A stretch of 64,000 bases of DNA from Trichopria drosophilae. Taxonomy: Eukaryota; Arthropoda; Insecta; Hymenoptera; Diapriidae. A program made the position numbers and the translations under genes. The notes under the pieces are model-generated. The model worked only from the letters and a program-made list of their open reading frames with translations, was not told the DNA's origin and did not search any database. Positions 20,745 to 31,719 of this stretch are shown piece by piece. The stretch's first letter is position 1. Each line of letters opens with the position of its first letter. Where the stretch lies: NCBI GenBank assembly GCA_030407085.1, contig CM059582.1, positions 88,712,001 to 88,776,000 of the forward strand. The letters are read 5' to 3'.

Positions 20745-23318
20745 ATTATATTAGCTAGATTATCGAAAGTATTATATCGAAGTGCTTGAAGAAACTGTAG
20801 TTGAAGTAATCCGAAGGCGTTTTAACAAAGCAAAAAATTAGCAACAGAAGGATGAAACCGTGATTGCGTTAACAACTAGTGCAACTTAATACTAATGACT
20901 AACTACTGAAACTGCATGCCCCAGAACAAGTAAGATTTTGGGTGATAATAATCGGGGATGCCGCATAAATTTTAAAAATGAATTTATTGAAGAAATCAAA
21001 AAGTAAAAATAAGTCTTCGAAAGTCATTTAGAACAATATTAGAATATGTAAGTGTAAGATACATTGGAACTTAAAATTATGAAGTTTTGGATAATTGTTC
21101 CTGTTGATATCGCTTTAATTTCGTTTTAGCGTTTCGCAATCGTTTTTTTATAAACTCTCGCTTTTACAATATTATCTAATTCTTCGAACTCGCTTTGATA
21201 CGTACGAGCTTTAAAAACAACACGCCAAGTAACCGTCGGAGCTATACGCGTGCGTTGTTGACGATATTGCCAAGTCGGAGTTTCCGTTGCCGACTTCTTA
21301 TCTTTCGGATCTGAAGAGAGAACGAGAACGAGCCGAGAGTCGCAGGGTGATAGCCCCGTAGCCAACAGATAATCGGGGGGCCGAAAACTACGCGGATTGA
21401 CTCATTTCGTTTCCCAACGAGGCGCTCCGTCCGGAATGTAGATTTCGTCAATGTCTAGTTCCAAGTGCCGATGATTCTCGGACGTCGCGTGCACAGCTCG
21501 TAACAAAGCCGAACGAGCCCTAATTGCGGCTCGAATTTCAGCATGTCTCCGCTCTTGAAAGACACGATGGAACACGCATGTTTACTAATCGGAAATCGCG
21601 ACCAGACTGGTTTGCCTATCATTTTGGAGAACGTATTAAATAGCCTTCCAAGGAACTGTTCCGAACCAATAGCGTACGCGGAGAATAAAAACAAAAAACA
21701 CCGGAGCACGCAACTCCCAGATTGGTTGATGCAACACTTCGCGGTAAGTAACGAGTTAAAAAATTGAGCTACTCCCCGATTGGTCGCACTTTCATTCGCC
21801 CGCCTGTGACTGTTTTTCACTCTCTTCTTGAATATGCGAGTAGTTTACGGCGAACCGTTATAACGTTTCGTGCCGCACACATACCATGCTCGTACCGACG
21901 CGACGGATCGTCATAGCGATTCTATCGTCTCTTGTTCGATCGGCCTGATGCGGCGCTTTTCCTTCAAATTACTCTTATCCGGCTCAATTGGTAATATTAT
22001 CACGTATCGGCCTTCATAATTACAGTAATCCAAAATCCTCTATCGAAATTTAATATTACCTTTATGTCTTGTCCACTTTATTTCAAATTTATATTCCATA
22101 TTTAATGCGTTTATATAGATTTTCTCTCGAAAAGTATCGCCCTACCACAATTTAATTACGACGTTATAAGATGACGTGGTTTAATGTCACACAGCGTGCG
22201 GTGGTGATCATTCTATAACGAATGCTCTCTTTTATTTTGATATACAGAAATAAACGAATATAACTAATAAACATCTCTCTTGCCAAACCAGTGTGGTTGT
22301 ATCGAAGTTTATTTATCAAACTATTGGCTGCAATAGCCGATATATTCGTATCGATTCGAATACACCGCATTGTACCGAACTCTAGCGCTCATAAAAATGA
22401 AATTTCATTCCATACGGCAATAGTTCTTTCTATATCAAATTTGGTTCATGCAATTAACAATTACTTATGAGAACCACCCCGGTTCGATTGTCATCATAAA
22501 ACTAGCTTGCTTCTTACAACCAAACCTGTGCGGTTGCGATAATAGATCTTGCCAATATTCAAACTTTTTTTTGCGCCACCCTAATTGTAAGTCATCTATT
22601 TTCATTTCACTGATTATTACTCAGTTAACATTTCTTAATTAGAATTCCTTCGCTTCCCTCCCATCTGCCTCCCTAGAAGAGGCGATAATTAACTAACAAT
22701 GTCTCACCATTGTTTATTTTTTTTTTTTACTGAGACGAAGTTGATTTCCTCCAAGTTTTGTTTTCTCCTTATTTGAAATAAAAGTAACAGCAACTTAGAG
22801 AATTTTTTTTTATTAGTCATACTAGTGACTCCATACGGCGCGGCGTCGTTCTTTGCACGAAGGGCCGCTTGATCCACCAGCAGCAGCAAGGACTGTTGGT
22901 TTTAATTTAGTAATATTATTATGTACTTTTCTTTTATTCTTTCTGTTTTTAATACACACCCAGAAACTCCAATATGTACTTTCCACAATTTACTAATTTT
23001 TAACAATTCATTCAATACTGGGAAATATTTAATTTCTTTAAACTGAATTAAAAATCAAATTTTATAATTTCTTTAAAAGTACATGTAATCAAGTTTTAAC
23101 AATTAACACTTATTTTAAATTTAAACTCAAAATATTCAGCAATTCGTATTTTCCAAATTTTATCTTTCTCAGTTCGATTTATTTCATTTCTATATCTTTA
23201 TTTTTGCTCTAATATTCATTAAGTCAATATATTACTTTTTATATCAATTCCAAGATTTATAGTTTCATTTCATTGCTTTTGTGTAATTAAATAATTATTG
23301 TTATCTAATCTTTAGATT
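20745..23318. other. No gene assigned; GC-richer stretch at 21120-22000
   Basis: Around 21126-21820 there are overlapping ORFs of 69-121 codons on both strands with higher GC and CpG content, but none shows a family motif. From 22050 onward the sequence is AT-rich. A 61-codon minus-strand frame at 22704-22889 has a short GC-rich start (about 22830-22890) that could be an exon fragment; unproven. Confidence 0.35.
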
Positions 23319-23333
23319 TATAACACGCGCATT
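23319..23333 (+). repeat. LINE target-site duplication, 5' copy
   Basis: The sequence tataacacgcgcatt is identical to 28762-28776 at the other end of the LINE. Confidence 0.9.
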
Positions 23334-24078
23334 GAGGAGTGTTGTCTTGTCATCGGTTGTGTGCTGACGTGTTTAGCGTGCGCCGACAAGTGCGCCTTTT
23401 AGTTTTGAGTATTTGTACGGACAAATTTGTGTTTAGGTGTATACTGTTTTACTCGCCAAAAAGATTTGTTTACGTGGATGTCTACGTGCCTATAGATTGT
23501 GTTCAATCTATAATACTTTTTGTCAGTGTTTTATTTAAATCGCAAACTGAGTGTATATGTTAATTGTTTACATCGTTCTGAGTAATACTACTACTAACGC
23601 ACGGAGCTGTGTGCAAATATGTGTGAACGACGTGATATAGTGATAAACAGTTCGAAAGTATACATTCGAATATTTATTTTGAATCATAACGAAGCAACAA
23701 GAATATGCAGTTTATAATATTTTACATGATAAAATTTATCGAAAAATTATTTTATCCCTTGAAGTGTCAATATTAGATTAAATAATACCTAGATATAAAA
23801 TATCTCCATTATTTTTTAACGCCAATGGCGTAATTGAGTCTTACTCAAGAGATTGGCTGTGATTTTAGAGCTCAATTAATGATAAAACCTTATGTAACTG
23901 TTCCAAAAGCGAAGCATACAATAGTTTTTTGGTTTTTGGTGATTCAAACCAGTTTTAAATGTCGGACTGAAATCGAACTGACAGATGCTGATAGCGCATC
24001 GAATCTGATTTTCGAACAAGTATTAGTTTTACACGTTGCATCCATTCCGGATGTCTTCACCTCTCCCGGCGTCAAGCA

Positions 24079-25148
24079 ATTCGAAAACCTACTAAGGCTG
24101 CGTCATGGTACTGGTCTAGATCTGCATCTCGTGCTACTATACGTGAATGTTTATCCGATAAAAGGAAGCAGGCATCATTCTGTGAATTTAATCCAGCACG
24201 AAGAATTGATTTAGAATTAAATGTGTCCAGCAATTCCTTGGCTGATTCAGGTTCTGTAGTTCCAGACTCAAAAGAAATTCACGAATCCTTATCGAGTTCA
24301 TTTATCAGTCACAACGCCATGGAGGATCCCAAGTATGACACGATTATTAATAAATTGGATACTTTATTGGGAGAAATCGCAGCATCTAGAGAAGAATTTA
24401 CTGCGTTTAAAAGTGAGGTAACTTCCTTGAAGAATGAAATTGTCGCGTGTAACCTCAATAGCGACAAGAATATCTCGGAGCATACTAACCATATTGCTGT
24501 AATAGATAAACGCATTGAATCCCTAGATAGAGCCTGTCGCGAACTTAACATCATCATTCGAAGATTCATACGTACGCCTGCTTCTGGAAATATTCGCAGC
24601 GAAATCAGAGAATTTTTAAAAACCAAATTCGGCGTCGATGCAGAGGTTAGACAAGCATATCCTCGTTCACGCAAAGATAATAGTTATGTTGTCAAACTCT
24701 GCAAATGGGAAGACAGGGAGAAGATTATGGCATCTAAAGCCGATGAGCTACGCAACACCAGCATCTACATCGACCCGGACTACACAATGTATGAAAGTGC
24801 AATTATGGAAAAATACGTAGTATTCTGAAAGAAGCACGCCGGCAAGGAAAACAAACAAGACAAGGCCACCTCAAATATGCAGTTGATAATAAATGGTATA
24901 AATGGAACGAATCTCTGAATGACTTTGTTGATATGGAAAAGGCTAACATGGTTACCCCGAAAGCATTATCCTCTACAATGGAGGTACAGGAAATTTCACA
25001 AAGAAAAACTGGGCTACTCAAAGCAACATCACGATCAAATAATATCGTCGCCTATTTCTACAACCAATTACAACCGGCCCAATTATCAATTATCACACGA
25101 TCTTCTGCCTACTTTCAATATTGTTTTTTTGGAATATTCATGGTATAG
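24079..25148 (+). pseudogene. LINE ORF1 (coiled coil, RNA-binding type), frameshifted
   Basis: The frame is open from about 24079 and reads through VSSNSLADSGSVVPDSKEI. A heptad-like coiled coil follows (KLDTLLGEIAASREEFTAFK, then EVTSLKNEIVA), then a domain resembling LINE ORF1 RNA-binding domains (IREFLKTKFGVDAEVRQAYP, SYVVKLCKWEDREKIM). A one-base shift near 24815 is needed to continue into RSILKEARRQGKQTRQGHLK and on to the stop at 25146. No plausible ATG is obvious upstream, so the N-terminus is uncertain. The C-terminus overlaps the start of ORF2. Confidence 0.7.
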
Positions 25149-28100
25149 CCAATATAAGTAACTGTTGTTTAATTCCTACTGACTCGATAATCTGTTGCTG
25201 TGAGACATGGCTTATGTCAGACATAGATGTATTTCTGCCAGGAGCCTTCTCCAATTTCAGCAAGATTTCTGTACCGGCTGTGAAACACTCCCGTTATGGA
25301 CGAGCTTCAGGTGGCCTTCTACTATTTGCGAATACGGTGCATTCTCCTTCAGTTGTTGTATGCGATTCTAATTTTATAATGTGTAAATTGTCTGCTACTC
25401 CGTTGAATTTGATTGTGTGTTCTGTGTATTTTAAACCTAGTGCGGATATTTCAGCAGATCTCTCGAGACTCCGAGATGCTCTGGAACTGGTGCAAACAAT
25501 GTATCCTAAATACCCGGTTGTTATTGGTGGAGATTTTAACGCCCGACTTGGTAATATAGATCCTTCAGATCTAGACCTGCCTCGATGGCTCGAGACTTCT
25601 CGGATATAGGTCCTCCTTCGATGTCAAAGTCACTGAACGTGGCTCCGCGTTAATACAATTCGTAAGCGACAATGGTCTTACTATTATTAATGGGCATTCA
25701 TTTAGCGGCAATCCGGCGCATTACACGTTCCTGGGACCTAGCGGATTCAGCTGCGTCGATCTCGTGTTAGTTACATCAAATTTTGCTTATTTGATTCTTG
25801 ATCCAGCTGTCGGTACAAATATGCTTGGATCTAATCACCTTCCAGTAACTGTGTCACTTAACCTTTCTCCTGGTGCTAGAATTGTCCCCGCCTTCGGTAA
25901 TGTCCCTGTACGTATAATGTACAAGAAATTATGATGGCGTCTAGACAAAGCCACAATATATTGCGACGTTTTAGGCTCATCTCCTAAGCTCCCTCTACAA
26001 GCTCATTTATTTTCTCCAGAAGAGTTATATGCATGGTTCTGTGATGCCAATCGAGATGGAGCAGAAAAGAGCGGCATGACTGCGGCCGGTGGGTCCTTCA
26101 GGAAACGAAGCTCGACTCAAGACTGGTATGATAATGAATGTTTTCGATCAAGGAGAGAATTACGTGTTGCGCTAACTAGGCTCCGTTCATCCAATTATAC
26201 CGCATTACTATCTATCCGATACCAGGAGGCTAAGAAAAATCACCGTACGCTTGTCAAGCAAAAGAAGGAAGCTTTTTGCATGGTAATTCGTGATGCTTTC
26301 TCAAGGGTTGGTAATTCTACTGAGTTTTGGGGAGCCGTTAGGCACTTCCGGAGGCAAAGGGTTCCCCCGACGGAGGTTTCTCCAGCTAATTGGAGCATCT
26401 TCCTTCGTGAGACATATCCGCAGGAGCGCCCGCAACTCTCCACATTCTTTGGGATATACGATCCAATTCTTGATAGGCCTTTTACATTTGAGTAACTGGT
26501 AGGTGTTGTGCGAGGCCTAGGGCGCTATAAGGCACCAGGATAGCATGGTAATACGGGTGAATTTTATAGAACTCTTAAACGCGATTGGCTCCTTCTTTTG
26601 CTCGGTCTTTACAACGTGCTTGCGAATGAAGTAGCACAGGATGAATGGACAAGATTATTTTTAGTAATGTTGCATAAAAAGGGATCTATATCTGACCTTG
26701 CCAACTATAGGGGGCTGGCGATGGTCAACGTCGGCGCTAAGATTTTCACGCAGTTACTGTGTAATAGGTTACAGACATGGGTTAGTATGCGTGCGTTAGT
26801 TCCTGAAGAGCAGTTAGGTTTTCCTAAGGGAAGGGGCGCGCAAGATAATATTTTTGTGCTCTATGCCACCGCAAAACTAATGACGAGAAAGAAGGGGGCT
26901 AAGTTATACACAGTATTTGTCGATTTCAAAAGAGCGTTCGACTCAATACCTCACGACCTTCTCTGGCGAAAACTGTATTCCTTCGGAATTAGTTCTAAGT
27001 ATATTCGTATTCTACAATCGTTGTACCATCACGCCACTGTGCACGTGCGAACTAGTGCCGGTCCCTTGGACACTGTTAATGTCATAGGAGGAGTACTCCA
27101 GGGAAAGATCCTTAGCCCTCTATTATTTATTCTGTATATATCAGATATCATTGAATTCTTTCGGCTATTCGGATGTAGAGGCGTTGATCTCACTCTGACG
27201 TACAACTTGCTGATGATGCTTTACGCCGATGATCTCATTATTTTTGCGTATTCGCTCGCTGATCTCCGCCGAAAATTAACTCGATTAGCTGACTATTGTG
27301 ACGAGAACGGTCTAATAGTACACACCGATAAAACTAAAATTGTTATATTTAAGCGATCGGGTAGGCCATGTGCAAGCGACACTGGTTTTTATTACAAAGG
27401 ACAACCGATTGTTCTTTTCAGCGTGTAAAATACTTAGGGATCGAATTTTCTGCATCCACGTCGGGTAGGGCGGCGACCGACTTCGCTATAGCAAAAGCTA
27501 CAACCGCATCGGGTGCTCTTCTTGCCATTCTAAGATCGGCAGGCGTCGATTCATGGTCAGCCATGCAGACACTGCATATATCATTGGTTCATTCAGTTCT
27601 TCTCTATGCCTCTCCGGTGTGAGCCTTAAACTATCTCCACGAAATTGAGCGAGTTCAAATGAAATTCTTCAAAACGCTATTCTCCCTCCTGTTTTCTACA
27701 CCGGGTCATGCACTAAGGGCTGAACTTGGGATTTCACCCATTGCGTGCACTGTACTTAGATGACCTTCAACTGGATAATCAGAATACTGGAAATGTCTGG
27801 GGATAGGATCCGACGCATGGTCTTGTGTAGGCTTGTAGAGTTGGATGAGATAGGCGGTCTTGGCAATGTTACCGACAACTGGGTTCAACAGGTGAACGTC
27901 ATGGCTATCTCTGATTTAGCTGACCTCTGGTCAGATCTCAATGTCAAAATTTGGGCCGACCGAATTCCCACCATACTGGCTGTACAGGAAGAAAGGTTGA
28001 GACACGAGGATATACAGAGAACGGCGCATTTTTCGGCGCTCATTTTTCACTTGCATCCTGCTGGTGTTGATGGATTTCTGGGCCATTTTCCAGCATGATC

Positions 28101-28436
28101 TCCACTCCCCTTCCTTCGCACTAAACTGCAGGTTAGACTCGCGACTATCCACTCAAATCGTCTCCTTTTGGGGAAAATCTTCAGACACTTGGAGCCGGGT
28201 AGGTAGTGTGTTGGTTGTGGGGTTTGTCCATCGGAAACCTTGGAGCATTTTATTCTCTTTTGTAGCGCCTATGAACAACTGAGCCATTCACTGCTAAAAT
28301 TTACAACGGAACCACGGGCATCTACGGCCGAAACGAAGAATTCTGTAGCCATCTAAGCAATAACTCATGCCAAGCGCTGCGGTCTTTGCATTTCTTCCTA
28401 AGGAAAGCCTGCAAACTACGCGATCGCGATAGTTAA
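25121..28436 (+). pseudogene. LINE ORF2: endonuclease, reverse transcriptase, zinc knuckle
   Basis: The endonuclease comes first: ETWLMSD, VVIGGDFNARLG, then GFSCVDLVLVTS, and GSNHLPVTV where the usual motif is SDH. The reverse transcriptase follows: NYRGLAMVNVGAKIFTQLL, VDFKRAFDSIPHDLLW, GGVLQGKILSPLLF, and the catalytic LYADDLIIFAYS near 27218-27250. A C-terminal CVGCGVCPSETLEHFILFC knuckle lies at about 28208-28265. The frame breaks at least at 25607 (TAG), near 25932, at 26492, at 26541 (TAG), near 27400 and at 27620-27760. The Asp-to-Asn change in the endonuclease motif would itself be damaging if derived. Confidence 0.88.
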
Positions 28437-28761
28437 TCGACATACGTGATACAGCTTTTTAAAACACTGTATTTATGTATCGAACTATTAGATTTAGTTA
28501 GCCGCTACATGTTAGATTAGGCTAGATTAAGACGTGCAGATTATGATACTTGCTATAGGTCATGCGAAAACGCACTCATCCGTAGCGCTTCTTTTGAATA
28601 ATTTCGAACTATCTTGTCAACACTCCCTACATTTTAAGGTTTTATTTTATCATAATTTCCATGTTTGTAATTATTGATTATATAGCATAATATTATATGT
28701 ATCCTATCTTTACAGATCATTGTATCTTATGAAGGAAATAAATTATTACTACTACTATTAC

Positions 28762-28776
28762 TATAACACGCGCATT
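28762..28776 (+). repeat. LINE target-site duplication, 3' copy
   Basis: The sequence tataacacgcgcatt is identical to 23319-23333 and follows directly after the repeat tail of the LINE. Confidence 0.9.
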
Positions 28777-29095
28777 TATTTTTCTGATCTCGGAGAAATG
28801 CCCTTTGAACTTGGAATTCCGGAGAATCGAAGATCAAATTACTCGCATCCCTCATTTTCTTCCAATCATTCCTTCTTTTTGTTCTTTAGAAACAATGCTA
28901 AATAAATGCAATTGTTTGCGCTGCATTTGTATTTTCTTTTAATCCAACCTTTAATCCTATTATTTTGTATTAGCAGCAGCCCCCACAAATTTTTGAATTG
29001 AGGATCGACTCCTCAAGTCGATTCAGACTTTTCGTGGTGGTGTCGAGATACCTTTGTTTGAATTATCGTTCCAAAACGGTTTCCCTCGCCGATGC
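28777..29095. other. No gene recognised
   Basis: AT-rich sequence downstream of the LINE target duplication; nothing supportable seen. Confidence 0.45.
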
Positions 29096-29099
29096 TCAC

Positions 29100-29490
29100 A
29101 CTTACGACTGGAATAATAATATATGCCAAGAGTAAAGTGCTAAATAAAACGAGTAAATCAGTATTAAAAGTGAATAAGAATTTGTCTTTATTTAGGTGCT
29201 TTTGTAATAAACTATGCTCACTTTAGGTGCTCTTAGCTGTATTTTCAAAAAAACTATCCTTACGACTATAATAATAATACATGCCAATAGTAAAATGTCA
29301 AAAAAAAGTAAATCTATTTCATTACGATATAAGGATTTTACTTTATTTAAGTGCTTTTGAAATCTATTATGCCCGATTTAGGTGATGTCACCCCTTCGAA
29401 AAAAACACCCTCATTAGGGAAATAGTAATATATTCCAAGGTAGGTGCTTTTGAATTTCACTGTGCCCGACATAGGTGCCTGACCCCTTTT
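29100..29490. repeat. Diverged tandem repeat, period about 160 bp
   Basis: The block 'cttacgactggaataataatatatgccaa..gtaaa' at 29101 recurs at 29261, each followed by 'tttatttaggtgcttttg' and 'atgcccgatttaggtg'-like text; a third partial copy lies at 29441. A related 'cctaaatcgggcatag' sits at 42828, so the unit is also dispersed. Confidence 0.7.
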
Positions 29491-29575
29491 CATATAACTT
29501 GACTACGCTTTCTCCGTTCTTATCACCTGTTCTCGTCGATTCCTTTCCATAAGAAGTCGTTACATCACGAACATT

Positions 29576-30824
29576 TGGCTACACCATTGACCGGTACCAT
29601 GTGAGTTGATTCATCACCATAGTGTGCAACGCAACATCGTATTTTTCTGATATATTCGGGCCGAAAGTTACCAAATCCCGAGGCAAATACTTCTCCCACA
29701 GATAAATCCTTTCTTTATCAATATCCACGATCCCACCATGCCTTGGCCGCCAATAAACCCCTACTAAATTCAGATTACTGAGCCTGGGCACTACCAGGAA
29801 TGGATCTGAGTTAGTGACGTTATTTATAGAAATGGGAAATTGAACTTGTTTAGTAGTTTTAGTAGTTTTCCGTCCAACTGTCAAAATATTGAAATTGCTA
29901 ACCAGAAGTTCCAAAATGTTTTCATTTTGATAAAGTTCTTTACATAACCTTTCCGAAATACATGTAACGTCGCTGCCCGTATCCACGATAATCAATAGTT
30001 ATTTTTTTCTTTTCGAAATGATGGTATATCGAGAACAATCTAGCATAGATCGTGAATAGTTCTGAGTAAAAAAGATCGAACGTTTGCCATGCCATGATTT
30101 TCACCCCTTTCCCTTCTGCGCGAGAATCTCTGCGAAGATTTCCACGATTACCCAAATTTGGTATAACTGAATTTTGATTCACCGGATTATCCCTTCGGTG
30201 CGATTCAGTTAAATTTCCACGTGGTGTAGGGATAGCATTATTGCCTCGTGCCTAAGTCGATAATTTTCCGCGACTCGCCCTCCTTTATTTCCCAAATAAG
30301 GTAAAGCATCATTCCGACGTTCCGTCCGGTGATGAAATCGTCGATCATCATTCCGCCTATGTCGATTAAAACTATTTACCGGTTGAGAATGGAAGTCATT
30401 CGACGAAGGTTTTGGCATAACATCTAGTCGGGATAAATAATTTTCTTAATTAAAGCTTAATAAATAAAGCTTTTAATACTTTTCCGTACGGATTCAACTG
30501 GGGCGAAAAATATCGGGATGATCGAAGATGTTCATTCTGAACATATCGATTTCCCGAATGCTATTTACGAGCAGCCTATTACCCTTTTATTCTATTTAGA
30601 GCTTCAATACTATAAAATTCACTAAGAAAAGTTTCTTTAAATTTATAATAAGTTTCGATAGGGCAGAATTGCACCTCGGACCATGTTCGAGCAGGTCCAA
30701 TCAGCGCATCCTCGACCAATAATAACTTTAAATTTTCTGGAACACTTTTTCGAACAAAATATTTCTCCAAGTCATTTAGGAATTTCAGCGGATTTTCTTT
30801 TTTTTCGGTAAACGTAGACAACAT
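29576..30824 (-). pseudogene. Ty3/gypsy-like gag and aspartic protease remnant
   Basis: Minus-strand fragments in gag-to-pol order. A gag-like N-terminal piece (about 30579-30824) contains NPLKFLNDLEKYF and FKETFLSEFYSIEAL. An Arg-rich linker piece follows (30209-30418). The protease (29579-29995) starts with the active-site VDTGSDVTCIS and ends with LVGVYWRPRHGGIVDI. Frames differ between the pieces, and no reverse transcriptase or LTR was found, so it is a truncated relic. Its orientation is opposite to the protease fragment at 19351. Confidence 0.7.
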
Positions 30825-30839
30825 TCCTACAGTCTAATT

Positions 30840-31719
30840 ATTTTGAAAATTCATAAAGAAATTCGCCAAAAGATTGTTATCGAACGGAATACTATTAACA
30901 ATAGAATTTATATTGTTCGATAGGTTGACAATGCTGTTTGGATTTTTCTGCTCTGAGCGAGAAAATGAATAGAAGTATTTTTATTCCAAATTTCAGGTAG
31001 AAAACGGTAGTATTTTTTATTTTTCATGAATCGCTATTTTTGAGTTTGCGGTCCGCCATATTGGATCCGCCATTTTGAATTTTGATAAGCTAGTAATGAA
31101 TTTAGATCTAATGATCCTGTGAGTTTATAAAACTATTGAACAAAGAGGTTTGAAGACTATACAGTGGCTATAAAGCTGCGTAAATACGTTATTTCCGCTG
31201 ACTCATCACGGCCGCCATCTTGAAAATCAATTGTATGAGCTAATTATGCTAATATGCATCCAATCTGTTGGCATAAAATTGACAAAAGTTATTTTGCCCG
31301 CTAAAACTTAGATTAGACCTCAAAAGTGCATATTACTGTGATTTTGCAATAATTTCGGGCATTCGGGCGCCATTTTGGATCGGTTAACAATAAAAATAAA
31401 AGTATCTAAAAATATATTTTGGAAGTACAACTTTTGGGTCCCGCATCCTGATGGGTTAGAATGTTCTTAAGTGCCGGCAACATAGTTAAAAAAATTCCTT
31501 TAAAAAAAAACACAAATCGAAAATCAGCGTTTTTTTTTGTTTATTATTGAAAAAAAAACATTTTGCGGTCATTTATTGATAAATTTGGCTATGCCATTCG
31601 AAAGATGAGACTTTTTTATACAAGAATATGTATCCCAATATTTTTTTCACACGGGTTATAATTGAAAGGCAAGAGCTTGAAGTTGACGTTAAAATTGTGG
31701 CCATGTGAGCGTTAAAGGG
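30840..31719. mobile_element. Possible piggyBac-like terminus (right end at TTAA 31720-31723)
   Basis: Sequence ending ...gagcgttaaaggg directly before TTAA (31720-31723) reads inward as CCCTTTAACGCTCACATGGC, the same style of terminus as the elements at 970 and 42889. The ggatcc-centred motif lies inside at 31053-31083, and another 'gccattttggatc' at 31370. The left boundary was not found, so the start given is arbitrary. Comparison with 35155 and 39239 (see findings) supports a real insertion at this TTAA. Confidence 0.45.

Larger units (their letters stand above)
23334..28761 (+). mobile_element. Full-length non-LTR retrotransposon (LINE), inactivated
   Basis: A two-ORF LINE is bounded by a perfect 15-bp target-site duplication (tataacacgcgcatt at 23319-23333 and 28762-28776). 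The 3' end is a short tail of TAC/TTA-type repeats (about 28738-28761), as expected for target-primed insertion. Order is 5' UTR (about 23334-24000), coiled-coil ORF1, then ORF2 with AP-endonuclease, reverse transcriptase and a C-terminal zinc knuckle. Several stops and frameshifts show it is no longer active. The clade is not assigned. Confidence 0.92.

Noticed and set aside
21126..21820. Overlapping ORFs as host exons
   Set aside because: No domain motif, no convincing splice pair, and both strands are equally open because of base composition.
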